Shown here: one piece after another, positions 11,701 through 25,300 of the stretch
How positions within the stretch are numbered: position 1 is the stretch's first letter
How the letters are laid out: each line of letters opens with the position of its first letter
Assembly: GCA_003342815.1 (NCBI GenBank)
Contig: PTEX01000273.1
Span: 62,001 to 126,000 of the forward strand
DNA length: 64,000 bases
From: Eudromia elegans
Lineage: Eukaryota; Chordata; Aves; Tinamiformes; Tinamidae
Direction of reading: 5' to 3'
The notes under the pieces: generated by a model
Databases searched by the model: none
Seen by the model: only the letters and a program-made list of their open reading frames with translations
Told to the model about the DNA's origin: nothing
Program-made: the position numbers and the translations under genes

Positions 11701-14700
11701 AGCTGATTCATTTTTAAAACATTTAAACTACCTATAATTATTTTTTCTCCACCATAAGATGCTTCCTGTGAAATATATTTCTCCCTCTGCTCTTTAATTT
11801 TTTTGAAGTATTTTCTAAAAAAGTTTCCTTCTATCAGTAGTTGGAGGGGAGGAAGCCTTAACATGGTTTCCAGAATGAGGTAATCATTGTTTAAAAATAA
11901 ATGTAGTTCCTTAGTTTATTTTAAATCATCTGTCACAGATTGTAGAGGGCTGCATCACTGAGTTCAGTTTATTGAAACAGAAATGACAGAACATCAATTA
12001 GCTTTTCCACTACGTGTCATATGAAAGAAAACAACTGTGCAAGACCAAAGAGAACTTATTTTGGTATCAGCTGTATAGCTCATTTGTATTCTGTTTGCAA
12101 AGAAAAGAAAAATAAATGCTTTTCTTCTGTGCAGGTAGCAGTCACGTGTATTTTCCCTGTATCTGCATGCCCTAAAGCCTCACAGTGACTGCCATATGCA
12201 GTGTGGGCAACCTCACCTCTTAAAAAGTAGTGGTGAGACATCCAAAATAATGTAGCATTATCCACTGCTTTTCAATCCATTTTCTAAATCTCCAGTGTAT
12301 GTCTGACAATTTAAAAAGCTGCAGACTCTCCAAGATTTGCAGCAAGCCAATGAAATCTGCCTTTCACTACTGAGACTCTTTCTAAGGGGGGCAACCATGA
12401 TCTGGGCTTCCCCATGGTCAGCACTTCTGTACACCCAGAGCAAGAGGCAGAATTTCCCCTCAAGTAGCTGCAGGCAAGTGCAAACCACCACAGTGAGTTT
12501 GGGATGGTGGGAACTGAAGCTCATCATGGTCACATCACGACATCAAAACTCACATCAGACTTCCATTAAGTGAGAAAGGATGTTGTTCTTGATAACCCGA
12601 ACCACAGAAGCTAACAAAATGTATGATTTGCTGAAAGATGCCCTATTCTTTATGTGCTGGAAGGAAATGGGTAGGCATTCAGCTCTGAGATGTTTATTCC
12701 TGGCTCAGGAAGTGTCGGTCTGGTTGTTTCCCACACCATCAGCAGTTCTCGACGGGTTCATCTCCAGTGGCTCAGTCTCCGATTCTGGAAATAAAAACAC
12801 GAGCTCTGTCATTTGAGCTAAAGACCGGATTTTCTATCCTTGCTGCTGCAGCAGTTATAAACCTCCCTGTGAAGCTCCAGGCTAGAAGGCGTCATAACTA
12901 CGATGAATCAATGATGTAGCTTGCAGAACCACTACATTTAGTAAGCATTTTCTGAGAAATTGTGTAGGATGTGGCTTTGCCTCTGCTAGGTCTGGGACTT
13001 CCCCGCTCTACCAGAGGCAACCAGTGGGAGTTAACAGTTATCTATTATGTTATCTACTAAGTAAGAAAGAGACCAGGTCCCACAGATAGGAATTTTTTGT
13101 TCCTAAGGGATGCCAAAACACTATCATCAGTTGGCAGAAGAGCGGGAGATGGAACTGATCATTTAAAGGTTGCTGCTGACTATTCTGCCAACTAATCTTC
13201 ATCCTTTTACACACTAGCTCTCTTAAAAAGAAGGAGGAAAGGGACTAATTCATGAGAAGTCTTGTGTGTATCCTGCTTCCTGTGATAAATTTATAAAAAG
13301 ACTATATTACAGCGATCCCAGACTGTGCTGGATTAGATTAGGAATGTGTTACATCACTCAAGTAAATCTTCTAGTCCTTAAAAAAATCCACGGTACTGCC
13401 TGGCAAAACTACTTTGTTTCACAAAGACAGTTACATAAACCAGAAGAAGGACACGTTAAAGAAGCCATAAACACGCTGCTCCTACAGAGTTTAACAGTTC
13501 AGAGAAGCAGAACTGGAGAAGTTCTGGAGAAAATGTTGCCACTCACTGCCACTGGTAGTCCTGCCCGGTGACTGCACTTTGCCAAGCTGAAATTTTAGCT
13601 AAGCCTGTTACTTCAGTCTCTTTGGTTGTTTTCTTCATCTGAAGACGTTTGCTAAAATGTGAGATAATGTTGGTGCCCATGCTCCGATGTGAGAAAGGGA
13701 ATGGTTGGTTTTGGTGGGGATTGCTAGCTGTTTAATCTAGGTCTGTGCCTGAAATCTGCCGTAAAGGACATACTGCATTTCCCGTGTCTCGGTGGTCAGT
13801 TCTGGAGGTGGAGTTGAGCAGGGAGAGAGTTTATGCAAAGAAGTGAAGAGGAAATTTTAGAAAAGATTCTTCATTTATGGCACTTTGATACTATGTCAGT
13901 GAAGTAGGACAGGGCAAGGAGAGAAAAGTAAATCTTGGATGTACGTGTTACTAGTGATAGCGTGGAGCTGGAAATTTTACAGACACAAATATAAAATCCT
14001 CCTCCAGAGGCTTTGCACAGCTCATACTGTACCTAATAATGATCCAGCTGCTGCAAGGCTACACAAGGTGTATCCTCCAGAACTCTCTTCACTGTGGTTG
14101 TTTTAAAAGCTGAATCACACTCCTTTTCTCAGAGGGAGCACGTGGATTATATGCAGAGTTATAATGGCTTATATCCATTTGGATAATTTGCATGCTATTA
14201 TTTTTCCATTTGGAGGTCAGTGCTGAAGGAAGCTGCTATTTCCGCTGCTCTTCCAGCTTCATGAATACTAACATAGATTCAGAGAACGGACCATGCAAAT
14301 GAGAAGAAAGAATCTGGTCTTTCATTGCTTTCTCTGAAACTACGGGTGAAAAAAACAAAATAGGCTCAGGTAAAGGTGTGTTGTTTCCCTTTTACAGAAA
14401 TGGTGCTCTGAGAAAGGATGTCACAAACTGCACCAATGATCTGGTCAGAAAATTTTGTCGTGGTGACTTTAATGACCGCAGTGATCTCACATTTTAGAAC
14501 TGGCATTATCCGTGTAGTGTCGCCCCGCTGGCTCATGGCAAAAGTTACTCTCTTTCATTGAGCTTTATTGATGTACTCATAGCCTCCCAGCTACCAAAGG
14601 GTGAAGTGCAGATCCTCTGATACCTGGTTCCTTAATGTCTCACTTTTCCCTTTCCCTAAGGAAAGGCGTGCTAGGCATGAGGGCTCTTCCCAGCCGAGAG

Positions 14701-17700
14701 GGCTCGGCGTGCACCCAAAGGTTACTGTGGTTACTGCAAAGAGAAATAGGGCAAAATATGTCAAGAGATCTGCAGAGCTGGTGTTTCGTTAGCTGCCCTT
14801 CCCTAGCGATGTGTGCGCTGTCCAACCTGAGCTTGAATGTCCTATGGCATAAAATCTCCTGCAGAGATAAGCACATGTGCTAAGCGCTTAGGCGAGCCTT
14901 TCGAAACACAGTTGCAGGAAAAGAATGGACTGCAAGTTAGTCCTGCAACCAGTTTGAATGTTCCCTGACAGCTGAACAGGCAAAATGAAACACAAGTGGG
15001 TAATACTGGCCATTTTGGAGGCACTGGGACAGGAGCGGCTTCAGATCCAGTCCTTGACATGTCAGTGAGGAACTTAAGAAAGGTGCTCAGCTGAAATCTG
15101 TGCCCTTGGGAGACCCAATGATCCAGTGGCAGATTCCTGCCGTTCCTTTTTTCTGAGACACACACAGAGCAGGCAGATAAGCCACAGAACCAAAAAGGAA
15201 CCTGTGCCCTCCTGGAGCAGCATCTGTAATTGAAGCAAGATATATAAGAGCATTCAAAATGGCACCAAACAGCCATGTGCATGCATTCAACTAATCACGC
15301 CCTGGAACTCTCTAAGTAGGAGGGAAACAAAGCTTGATGGCACTTAAATGCATCTCAGACCCTAAAATCTTGAGAACTAATGTAGCACCACTCCCATTTG
15401 TGTCCTGGCAAAGTTTTTTTCCTCACTGTCTCTTAGCACTCTGGGTGTTTGGTGGTAGAGAAAGTACAATTGGGAAATGCTAAACAGCATGAACAGGTCC
15501 TGGATACAATTTCAAAATGATCTTAGAATAAAACTATTGCTGATAGTGATGGACCATTAGTAAACTTGACCCTTCCTCTTCTGGTGACAAACACGTCTCT
15601 CTGGAACAATTGCTTGAAACACTGAGCAATTACCTCCTTCTGTACATTTGATTACTAATTTCTTACCAGAACAATAAAAAGCAAGTCACTTATCTCCTGG
15701 TCCTCATATTATAATCATCTCATTTCTGCTGCCAAAGGAAGTCTGGCTTCTGCATTGTATATTTGGTGTGCAGCTGTGGTTGGAAGCTACAAATAGCAGC
15801 ACAGTGTCGTTACGGGCTGTGCTGCCAAGGGCAAAAGCGCCCTGCCCAGCAGCATTTCTGAGGGAGCCTTCTTACCTCTCCAGAAAAATGCAAGTTAGAA
15901 GGTGCAGAATCAACCAGAAAACATTTTTTTCTCCCCCCAGTTTTTCCACTGCAGGAAAGAAAATAGCTTTTGGCTAGCATACACACAAAAAGATCAATAT
16001 TCTTTCCTGCCACTTTCAAAGGTGGCAGTAGATTATTCTTGGTATGTTGTGTATTACATGGGTAAGAGACAGCAAAGAACCACTGCGGCATCTATTGCTG
16101 TTAGATATTTTATCTGCTGTAGTAGATGAGAGATGCTGACGAAGCCATCTATCTTTGGTTTGCCTTAAGATTAACTCCAAGGAGTTTTTTCATTGTCTAA
16201 AGTAAGTGTGGATATATGGCATTTATTTAACCAATGAATGTTACACACTCAAAGAGAGGAAGGAAAGCATTTTTAACCGGTGGGTATTAGAAACTAATTG
16301 CTATCCCTTACTGAAGTAGACTGCATGTGTTTGCAGAGCGACCATGTTTGTTTTCAGGTGAAGTAGGTTAGCCTTTATAAGCTTATTTGATTTTCTGTGA
16401 GCTTTTCAAATTCTGCATCTTACACAGTCTCCTGTCCCCTTTTAGCTGGGCACAGCACTACTTGAAAGATAAGCCACGGCATTGGATTTCAATTTTGAAA
16501 CAAGATATTTCAATGCGCTAATTTAAATTTCAGCCTCTTATCTATTTTCTTCTCATAAATGCTACACCTGACATCACTGTTGCTTTTAAAATTTATCTGC
16601 TCTTGTTTATCTGCAATAATCATTCCTAGCTCTCTCTTGATAAAATTGCAATGAATCTTTTGGAGAGTGGAGTGAGGTGGATAATTTGCTCCAAGTAGAT
16701 TGCAATACCCTGTGATTTTTATCTTGTTTTGTCTGGGGCATACTCACCTGAATCATGGGAAAAATGAGTTTTACTATAATTAATAAAATATTCCCCTGAG
16801 ATGTAGAGTGAGTTTGCAGTAATTGACAGCTACAACATCTGATAGGGCTGTGAGAAGTTACCAGCTAACCTTAATTTGCTGTTCCAAACTCTAGACCATG
16901 GGAAATAGTACAGTCAATGAATCCCTCTTTACACATGTGCCTTGTTTTCTCATTCCCACATACATTCACGAGCAGCTTTGATATTAAATGGAAACTATGG
17001 TGCTAACTTCTCATAAGACTGCACAACTTCACCGACTTTTTATCAGCTCTGATGTTCTGCTCTGAATAAACATTATGAAAACCTGCAGCATAAATATCTC
17101 CAATGGATTCCAGGGCAACTATATGAACAGAAGCCAATGATTTCTGCAAACATGCATAGGAGTGTAGGTCTCAACAAACTTGAGCAGGTCGAGGGTCTAA
17201 ATGCCGAGATAGTCTGCCCCAGGCAGTGTTCTTTAGCAATCCTTCAAAGAAAGTAGAGAGGCATTATTTCCACACTTTGTCAAGCCCATTTGGCTAAGAA
17301 TATCTGTTCAGATATTAGCCACATGGTTGATCTGCCTGTGCCCTAAAGCATTAGGGTTCCTCTCTGGGTCATTCTAATATGAGTTTGCTCTTCCCACTGT
17401 CCTTTTCTACACTCTTTTTATCTCATCTTTGATATTTAGGAGACAAGTTCATCCACAAAGTGAGATTTCTTAGGAAATCTTCTGTATGATTCTCCTCCGT
17501 TTATTTATTTAATTCCCATTAATACGTAGGTTTCCCAAGAGGACATGTAAAATTTCAGTGACACAGAATTTAATTACTGTATTTATTTCTCAAGAGATCT
17601 TCATTGCAGGCACCATATTACTATTTCTGCCTTAACTAATAGCTAATAGGAGCTGTATTCCAGATTAATAGCCTGCAACTGCACCATAGAAAAATCTGCA

Positions 17701-20640
17701 GTACTAAAATAATGAATACTGCTATCTAAATAGCCTAAATATAGTGAATATCCAATGATGGTGAGTATTTGCATGTTCATGTTAACATTAATCTCAAGTA
17801 TCAGTCCATTTCACTCTACTTGAGCTTTTTGCATCTTTTCTGAAAAACAAATCAGATAAGGAAAGGGTATCTTTGTTAAGTAATTCTTCCATAGGAGGAA
17901 GAGGAGGAATTTCTGAAGGTGACCAACTGAGGAGAATGTTCTTCAAATGCTGATGAACTACAGGTGCTCTCAAACATCTTGATGGTCTTCACTTTAAATG
18001 CTTTTATACTCAGTGTCCTTACAGACTTTGTGAAGACATTTTTATCATGTGTTTTATGGAAAACAAACCACAAATTGTGTCCTTGCTTCAATATTTTCAA
18101 ATCTTTAACAGAGAGACATGCAAGTTAGAAATTCCTGATTCATGCTTAGATGAGTGGCTGATTGCTGACATGTATGATCAAGTGTTCAAACATATGTTCC
18201 TCTCAGTCCTTGTACAGTGCTGCTTATTCTTCCTGCATTTCTTTTCCTGTCAGACCTGACGGCCTGATACGTCCTTGTGTGTCTGCTCAGCTGCCTGGAA
18301 GGAGCATGCAGTAAGAACTACATGGATTTAAAGAACAACCTTTATGCTACGTACAGGACAACCTCCTATATGTAGCTTGCTCCTATTCCTCTATTGCGCT
18401 TGCAACTTCACAGTTCACTATAATACAAACAAATGGGGATTTTGCTGTAGAAACTACAGTGCATGGCATGCTACAGTAGAGGATGAGGCTGCTAAATGTC
18501 TCTTGCTAATCAGAAAGGGACCCAAAAAAAGTACAAGAAACTGAACAGAGATTTCAAAATGAATTCCTACACCCACTGGAACTGTCTTTAATGCACTCTT
18601 TTAGATTTAGCTAAAGGGATTATAGTGTTTTGCCTTTGCATATTTGTCCGTTAGAATGTTTTCTGTGGAAGAAACTGTGATTTCATTGCTTATCCAGGCA
18701 CTCTGAAATCTGAAGGAACAGCCGGTCTATGTAACAGGGCGTCCAGAAGCTGTGTTACTGAGATGAAAACATAACGCTGTTGGAAATGTGCCAACGAATG
18801 ATACTGAATTAAGAAAGAGTAAGAGAAGACTGGAAAGAATGGGAGCTATGTTGGCTATGGAGTGGAACTGAGAAATTCTTCACGCCTACTCACAATGGTC
18901 CTAAACGAGTCCTTGCCACTGAGAAGTCCCACAGTTCTGAATACTAGAGGTGATGTCGATCCCTATGCAAGCGCAAGAGCCTTGTTACTGCAGGCCTCTC
19001 TGCAAGTGTCTGGTTGAGTCTGACAAGCACTATGGCTCCCTGCTTCCCTGCTCACCTACCTACCACACGCACAGCCTGCTCAGAGACTGGGATTATCTCT
19101 GGGTCCCCAGGAAAGGTAACGCAGCCAGCAGCAGGCACTGACCTCATCCACTGCACACTCTCCACTCCACAGCGGGAGAAAAGTATAACATGAGAACAAA
19201 GGAAGGTATTGCAGCATTAATTGGCTTGTCTTCTGTTTTTTTCTGTGTTTTACAGGTTTTACTTTGTTATTTTGAAAGCACAACACATTAGAGTTTGCAA
19301 TCCACTGATTTGGCTGCCTTTTCCTTTTTCTTTGCTTCCAGGCATTATTTCAAAGCACACAGGCCTATGGTTGCTGTCCATTTACAATTATGCCAAAATA
19401 TTTTGTTAAATTCTCAATATTATCTTTGGACAGTATTGGAAAACTGCAACTACTACAGGAGTCAATTATTTGGCATGTTATGTGCTCACACAAGCAAGCA
19501 GAGGGACTAATGTGATGTATGGGATTTCATTCAAGTAGGTATTAGCATTCTGATTGCTTGAGAAGTTCAGAAATGGTGCAGGGAGTATAAGATAACAAGA
19601 GTATCATTTTCCAGGACAAAGCACATACATTTGCAATGGATTATTCATTAAAATCATTGTACCTGGCATAGAAACGAACACATATGGTATTGCTAATTTC
19701 CCTTGCCCCTTCCCTTGCCCCAAGATCCTAGTCTAATATTATTTATATAAGTATTTTCTGGTTGTACAAATTAGTCTGCCAATTTCCGGAACTTTCACCA
19801 TATGGAAATAGTCACTTACAACTTTACAGATGTTGCACAGAGCACAGATGGCCACACACGAAAAGGATGCTCACAACATCTACATCTCAGGTGCTTTGGA
19901 AACAGCTCCATCTTCTTTAACCTTCACAACCTGTACTCTGCAATAACCATGTAGCTGCTTAGAGTCTAATTGCATTTTCCATATATTCCACGTTGTTAGA
20001 GATGATTTTGCAATCAATGTTAGCAAAGAATAAGGATATTATACAACATATTATTCCACAGGTTTTATCTCACAGTATAGACAGGTACTTACACCCTGTT
20101 ACTACAAGGTGAGAGCAAAAAATAAAAAGCCACAGCCTACCCAGGCGTGCGTGTGCCTTGCCTTTTCACCATCTCAGTGGCATTGTCTTCACCACAGGAT
20201 TTTATATGAGAGGTGATGGACTTGCTCCTACAACGCCTCAAACCTGCAGATCCAGAGTGTGTTCTCAGTCTCCTTCAAAGCATCAAACAGCAGCCAGGGG
20301 TGCCTATCATGTTCCCAGCACAGTATGGAAATCTCATTCTCCCTACAGCACCTTTCTCAGTAGGTTTGATGTGCCCACAGCCTGCAGGTAGATTACCCGT
20401 GTCCTAGCTCTGTGAACCTCCATCATCAGCAGACTTAGTACTGCCCAACAGCCAAGCCAGCTTAGTTAGATGAGCTGTTAGCACGCAGACAACTATGGCA
20501 GCTTTGTGTCCTAAGACATACAGAATTGACTGATTAAACTTCAGCAGTATTAAAAATTACCTTTAAGAATTTAGGAAGAAGGAATGGCATAGCATGTAAT
20601 GGGAAAGGTAAACATTTGATGAAATTTTAAGAGGAAAAGG
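8730..20640. other. Intergenic desert, left part
   Basis: This is AT-rich non-coding sequence between MARCHF11 and ZNF622. All longer open frames here are short, lack domains and often lack ATG. The only compositional exception is a GC-rich islet at about 11.1-11.5 kb. I see no RNA gene or intact transposon. Confidence 0.7.
11110..11490. promoter_or_regulatory. Orphan GC-rich islet with Kozak ATG and a splice-donor-like site
   Basis: A block of about 380 bp with high GC lies in AT-rich surroundings. On the plus strand it contains CCCACCATGG at 11345-11354, opening a 52-codon frame (MVPEPWGTLAHPGLWDGLCW...). About 110 bp later there is a donor-like CAGGGTGAGT. The frame has a hydrophobic stretch (LCWPGLALL) followed by small residues. 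No homologous family is recognised, and it may be an orphan CpG island or enhancer rather than an exon. Confidence 0.3.
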
Positions 20641-20649
20641 AAAGGAAAA

Positions 20650-21050
20650 AAATTACATCTGGAAACAGAAGCAATGGAACATATAACTAGGCAATACTTG
20701 GAGGATAACGAGGAGAGAGTAATAAACAACATGGCTTTTTTTGGAGAATAGATCGTATCAAAATAATCAACTTTCCTTCTGTGATGAGTAACAGACACAG
20801 CAGACAAAGGAAGAGCACTTGCTATCTACTTCTTGGCTTTGGGAAGCCTTTTGATGCTGTTGTTCATGACTTTCTCTTTAGCAAATTAGAAAGCATGATG
20901 TAGGTGCATCTAGAAGAGAACAGACATAACCCGTGTTAGAAAAGCAAGAGAGAGATTTCTAATGGTCCACAGTCGAAATGAAAGTGTGTATTGAATGAGT
21001 ACCACGAGGATCTAGTGATACTCAAGTGACATTCTGCAACAAGCTACTGC
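20650..21050 (+). mobile_element. Ancient CR1-type LINE fragment (reverse transcriptase region)
   Basis: The sequence follows the CR1 ORF2 reverse-transcriptase core in plus orientation, broken by stops and small indels. It has a degraded copy of the region that in intact elements encodes 'DKGRAVDVVYLDFSKAFDTVSH' (about 20805-20870). It continues through the 'NGS..NW' and 'GVPQGS' region to about 21015. The divergence is high, so this is an old, dead copy. Edges are approximate. Confidence 0.6.
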
Positions 21051-21059
21051 AGATTAGAT

Positions 21060-22140
21060 CTTTGGGAAATCTTTCCTGGTAAGGATACTAAACTTCTGGC
21101 AAGATGGTGGCACTTCCATTAACAGAGATCATAAAGAAAATCATGGATAAGCAGCTGGGCACCCTAAGTTTTCTTAGCATCCTTTCTAACTGTTTGCTTT
21201 GGTACTCAAAGACTTAGGCAAGTGCATGTCAAAACATCTCAAAGGTTTGTTCAGCTTCATTACTCATCTGCAACAGTGACCTATGACTAAAGACAGTACA
21301 TGAGAAAACAAGGCATATGTAAAGCAGTGCAGACTCTCAATATAAGTCTCTGGTTCTGTTTCTCAACTTCTATTATCTGTTTAAAAGCTGTTTAAGGTTT
21401 TTGAGTTTGGAAATGACAGCTAGGACTCACAGGTCCTAATGCATCCATGCATTTTCCAAGGTTCTTTTCAACCAGTATGTAGTTTTGGAACCATGCCATG
21501 CAGAGTTAGTGACATCTGCAGTTTAGTAATGTGTGAAAAAGTATTTCATTTTGTTTCATTTTAAACCTGTTGCCTGATACTTTTATTGAGGCAATTTAAT
21601 CCTCATAAAAAACCAATAAATAATAGAGCCACGACTTGCCTCAGGCAGAGATTCTGGAGCTACTGCTCTTTACCCTCGATCTGCAAGGAGAAGCGACTCT
21701 TTGCATTGTGTTTTTTCAGTCTTTCAAGAAACGACAGTGCACATCTGATGGCAAATACCATCGTATCAGCTAAATCTGTGTGTCATTTTCCAACCTCATG
21801 TTTGTGTTTCATACTCTTCTGTCTAGCAAATGAAAGTCTCTCTCTCCTTCTGAGTGGCATTCCTATGACATAAACAGTTGGCCTCTAGCCTAGAGTGGCT
21901 CATCTAAAGGAGCCATGAATAGCACGGAGGATCAGTTGCTCATTGTGTCTTTCAGGGTAGGAACTAGGGAATGTTGAATGAAATTAGCGGGAAATGGTAT
22001 GAGAGCAGACAAAAGGAGGTGTAAGTACCTATGCTGGTCGTGGAACCTTTTTGTGGATTTTTGGATTTGTGGATGTTAAATCTTTTGTACTCATTCTAGT
22101 GAGGATGAGTCTGTATCATGGAAGAGAAACCCACTGAGGA
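21060..22140. other. Intergenic, no feature seen
   Basis: This is AT-rich unique-looking sequence between two old CR1 pieces. No coding exon is seen. Some of it may be unrecognisably decayed CR1. Confidence 0.55.
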
Positions 22141-22149
22141 TTAAATAAC

Positions 22150-22335
22150 ACACAGGAGTCACGTCTGGCTCTGGGGATCCCTGGCTCATAAATGATTAGA
22201 GGCTACTCTACTGGAAGGTATCATATGGGCTTGTCCAGTTCTGATACTCTTCCCATAGCAGCTGCTTTTCATCAGTAGGCTATGGGGCTAGATGGAACTT
22301 TGGTCTGACCCTTTATGACTGTTCCTGTTTCTGCA
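22150..22335 (+). mobile_element. Old CR1-family 3' tail fragment
   Basis: It contains gggctagatggaactttggt and then ctgaccctttatgactgttc (22285-22325), the characteristic 3' terminus of an old CR1/L3-like LINE family of reptiles and birds. Upstream it has gcttgtccagttct (22230), also found in that family. The copy is degraded and plus-oriented. Boundaries are approximate. Confidence 0.6.
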
Positions 22336-22339
22336 GATA

Positions 22340-25300
22340 TATACAGTATAAAAATAATCCTGCTAAATAAACTAGTAAACCTAAGCTCATTAGAAAAAAA
22401 TGATAAAGCTACAGCAGTATTTCTATTTAGCTTAAACAACACAGAAAGAAAAAAGAAGGAATGAAAAAGAAATGCAACAGAGTAAATTCAGTGAGACTGA
22501 CATTAAGAAAAACTGCAGCTCTTCAGACCAGTTTATTGCAAGTATGGAAGATAGTTTCAGTTTAATAGCAAGTCTTAAAATCAAATATGTGCATCATGTC
22601 ACTGATTCTTACCAAAGAACAGTATAAATGTTACTGTAATGTTGACTGGCAGTTTCTCTTGGTGCTTCAGTTTTATGGCTTTTCTACCAATAGCTCTCTT
22701 ACAATGGTTCTGTACTTGATAAAGTAATTAGATTGATGGGTGTGTGAATGAATAAGTAAACAGCGGTATTATTTTTCATTCTAAAATTAACACATTGCTC
22801 TTGCTACATTCTGCAGTCTTCCTGAAATAGCAAAAGAACCACAAGCAGTAATTCAGTCCATAATAGCTTATTCCTGTCTCTGTTTCCTCAGAAATGCTGT
22901 GTGATTGTTTCCTAAACGATTCCAGTGGCTCTGCGAACCCTCGCCTGGAGTGTGTTTCACCGTGCAGATGAGTGCTCAGCACTCCGAAGAGTGCTCAGAG
23001 TTTCCTTTCTGAAATTAACGCCTACGCCCTTTCAAGATGCTTCCTCACAGAGCGGGCACCCACCTGGGCCAAAGGTTGGATACGCAGCTGTAGCGAGCAC
23101 CTCTTCCCGGTGCCCCCTCCTGGGTGGTGGGGCGCAGCGTTGACGTGCTCCATGGCCTTGCCGGGCCTGGCTACGCAGGGCTGCAGAGCACCCTCACTGC
23201 TCACAGTACTCGGAGGCTGCCCCCCTCCTTGAACTTCAAACAGGCAACATCAAAGGCCCCGGTTTGGTATTAGAATCAGCCCTTCCACCAAGTGCAGGCC
23301 ACGCTGGTTATTAATGAAATCCTCTTGTGTGAGCTCAAAGGCTCTGATAACTTGAGAGTTGAGAAACTCCAACTTGAGCATTTAGTATGTTGAGGCTGGA
23401 GATGCTTTCTCTTTTCTGAGCTTGCAGAAGTGGAAAGAAGCTGGGTCTGTGCACCTGAGGAGCTCCGTTTCCAGCGCTCCTGTGCTCCCCGAGAGCACCA
23501 GCAAGCAGCAGTGCCTTCCTGCCCCAAGAGCACAGGCTACGGGGCAGAGCCAGCTCCCCTGTCAAACCTACCTCTGTAGCTAGGGCAGCACTGGGGAGCA
23601 TCCGGTACTTGGCCAACGGGATGAGCAAGCCTTGATGTACTTGAATCTCCATGTTCCTCAGAGGATGTTTTGAGCCATGCCATAAAGCTACAGACACAAG
23701 GTGCAATCAGGGAAGCTGAATTCTTTGAACGCTCACGTGTCACTGGGCAGTCCCCAAGACTCCTGGCCCTTACATTGCTCCCATCCTTTAGGCATCATGG
23801 TTTTGTGGAACGGCCCCTTATGTGTAGAATTGCTTTCCCACCACACTCCTAACATGGCTGCTTTGAGGACTTTAATCCTGCTTCATTAGAGGGCTGCCTA
23901 ACTCTTAGGCATTACACCCCTGAGTTTCACAGCACCGCGTATGTCAGCCTAGAAGTCCGAAATCATTAAAAAGACATTACATTTCTATAATGGTTTCAGA
24001 TCAGCTCTTGCTGTTAATCATCCTCTGACTAAAGCAGGACTACCCGTGTCAGGGTTTGCAGCATCTCCATTTTGCAGCTGCTACAACACTGACTCTTTGA
24101 AGTTTGCTGTTGTCAAATACTGTTCCCAGCCAACATGAAATAACTTAGTTAGAAAAGAACTGATTTAAACATAAAGTATCAATGAGTGTTATCCCAGTCT
24201 TTGAATCATGTGTTAATTAGAAAAAGATGTGTAAGATTGGTGACAATGTGGAAAATGCTGTCTGCTGGCCTATTCTCTAAACTAATAGAATCTATACAGA
24301 ATTAAGACATGTGCCTGCATTTAATCCTGTAATTGCCACAGGCAGTTCACAGGCTCTCTGCAGTTCCCCACAGTTCCCTCCCCAAAATCCACAGGCTGCA
24401 AACTCTTTACTGGCATGTTTTCTGGATTACCAGTTTCAGAAAGGCTCACAGAACCTTCATGTTGTGAACAGCAATATCATCTCATATTACACCAAAAGTA
24501 CATTTTTCAGTGCTAGAATAATGTTGTCATGTCAGATTGCATCCTAATTTAAACAACGACCTTGGTATGTCAAAGTTCAGGGATGAGTTCTTCCCACCAG
24601 GGAATGGAATTTAGTGTAAAAGCTACTAATCTGTCCAGACAGCATTTTGCAGAGGTATCAATGACTAAGGTAAGCTTGGTCTGTATTATTAACTCATCAC
24701 ACATAACTTCTTTCACAAGGGAAATTCCTTCCCAGTTGTAGCAGTACTGGAAATTAATGGGGAAATGAAAATCAAATGCCTTTACCAGCTATCTAAGTCT
24801 AAACTGGGCACAATAAGGTAGAAGCTAGGAAGCTTTCCAGGAAAACTTGTCATATTCCTGATAAAAAACTCTAAGCGTTTCATTTTTTTCCTCTTGTTTT
24901 ACTCCTCTTAATCGTCTCACTGAAGCAGGTCTTGTCATGTAAGTGTTTGCAGAACCTGTTTTATGAAGCCCCTGTATCCCTGATTCTTTGTAAGCTGGTA
25001 TGATCAAATATTGTCACTGATCAACATGGAAGAACTAACTGGAAACCTATTCAAATCTGAGGTCGCATCTGCTTCTTTATCCTAAGTCCAGATAATGCAA
25101 TGCTAATTTTTACAGCCCTCCAAAAAATTTTAGGCTCTTCTATATTTCTGTATTCCACATCATTTCTTCAAGGTCTGTGAGCTGCTGTCACCTTCTCCCT
25201 CATGTGTTTCTTCCACAGCGTGATGCTCAAGTCTTTCCTTTCTTCAGCACTTCTCCATCCATCTTTGCCCTGAAGCATAAGTCGCCTGCAGAAATGCAAC

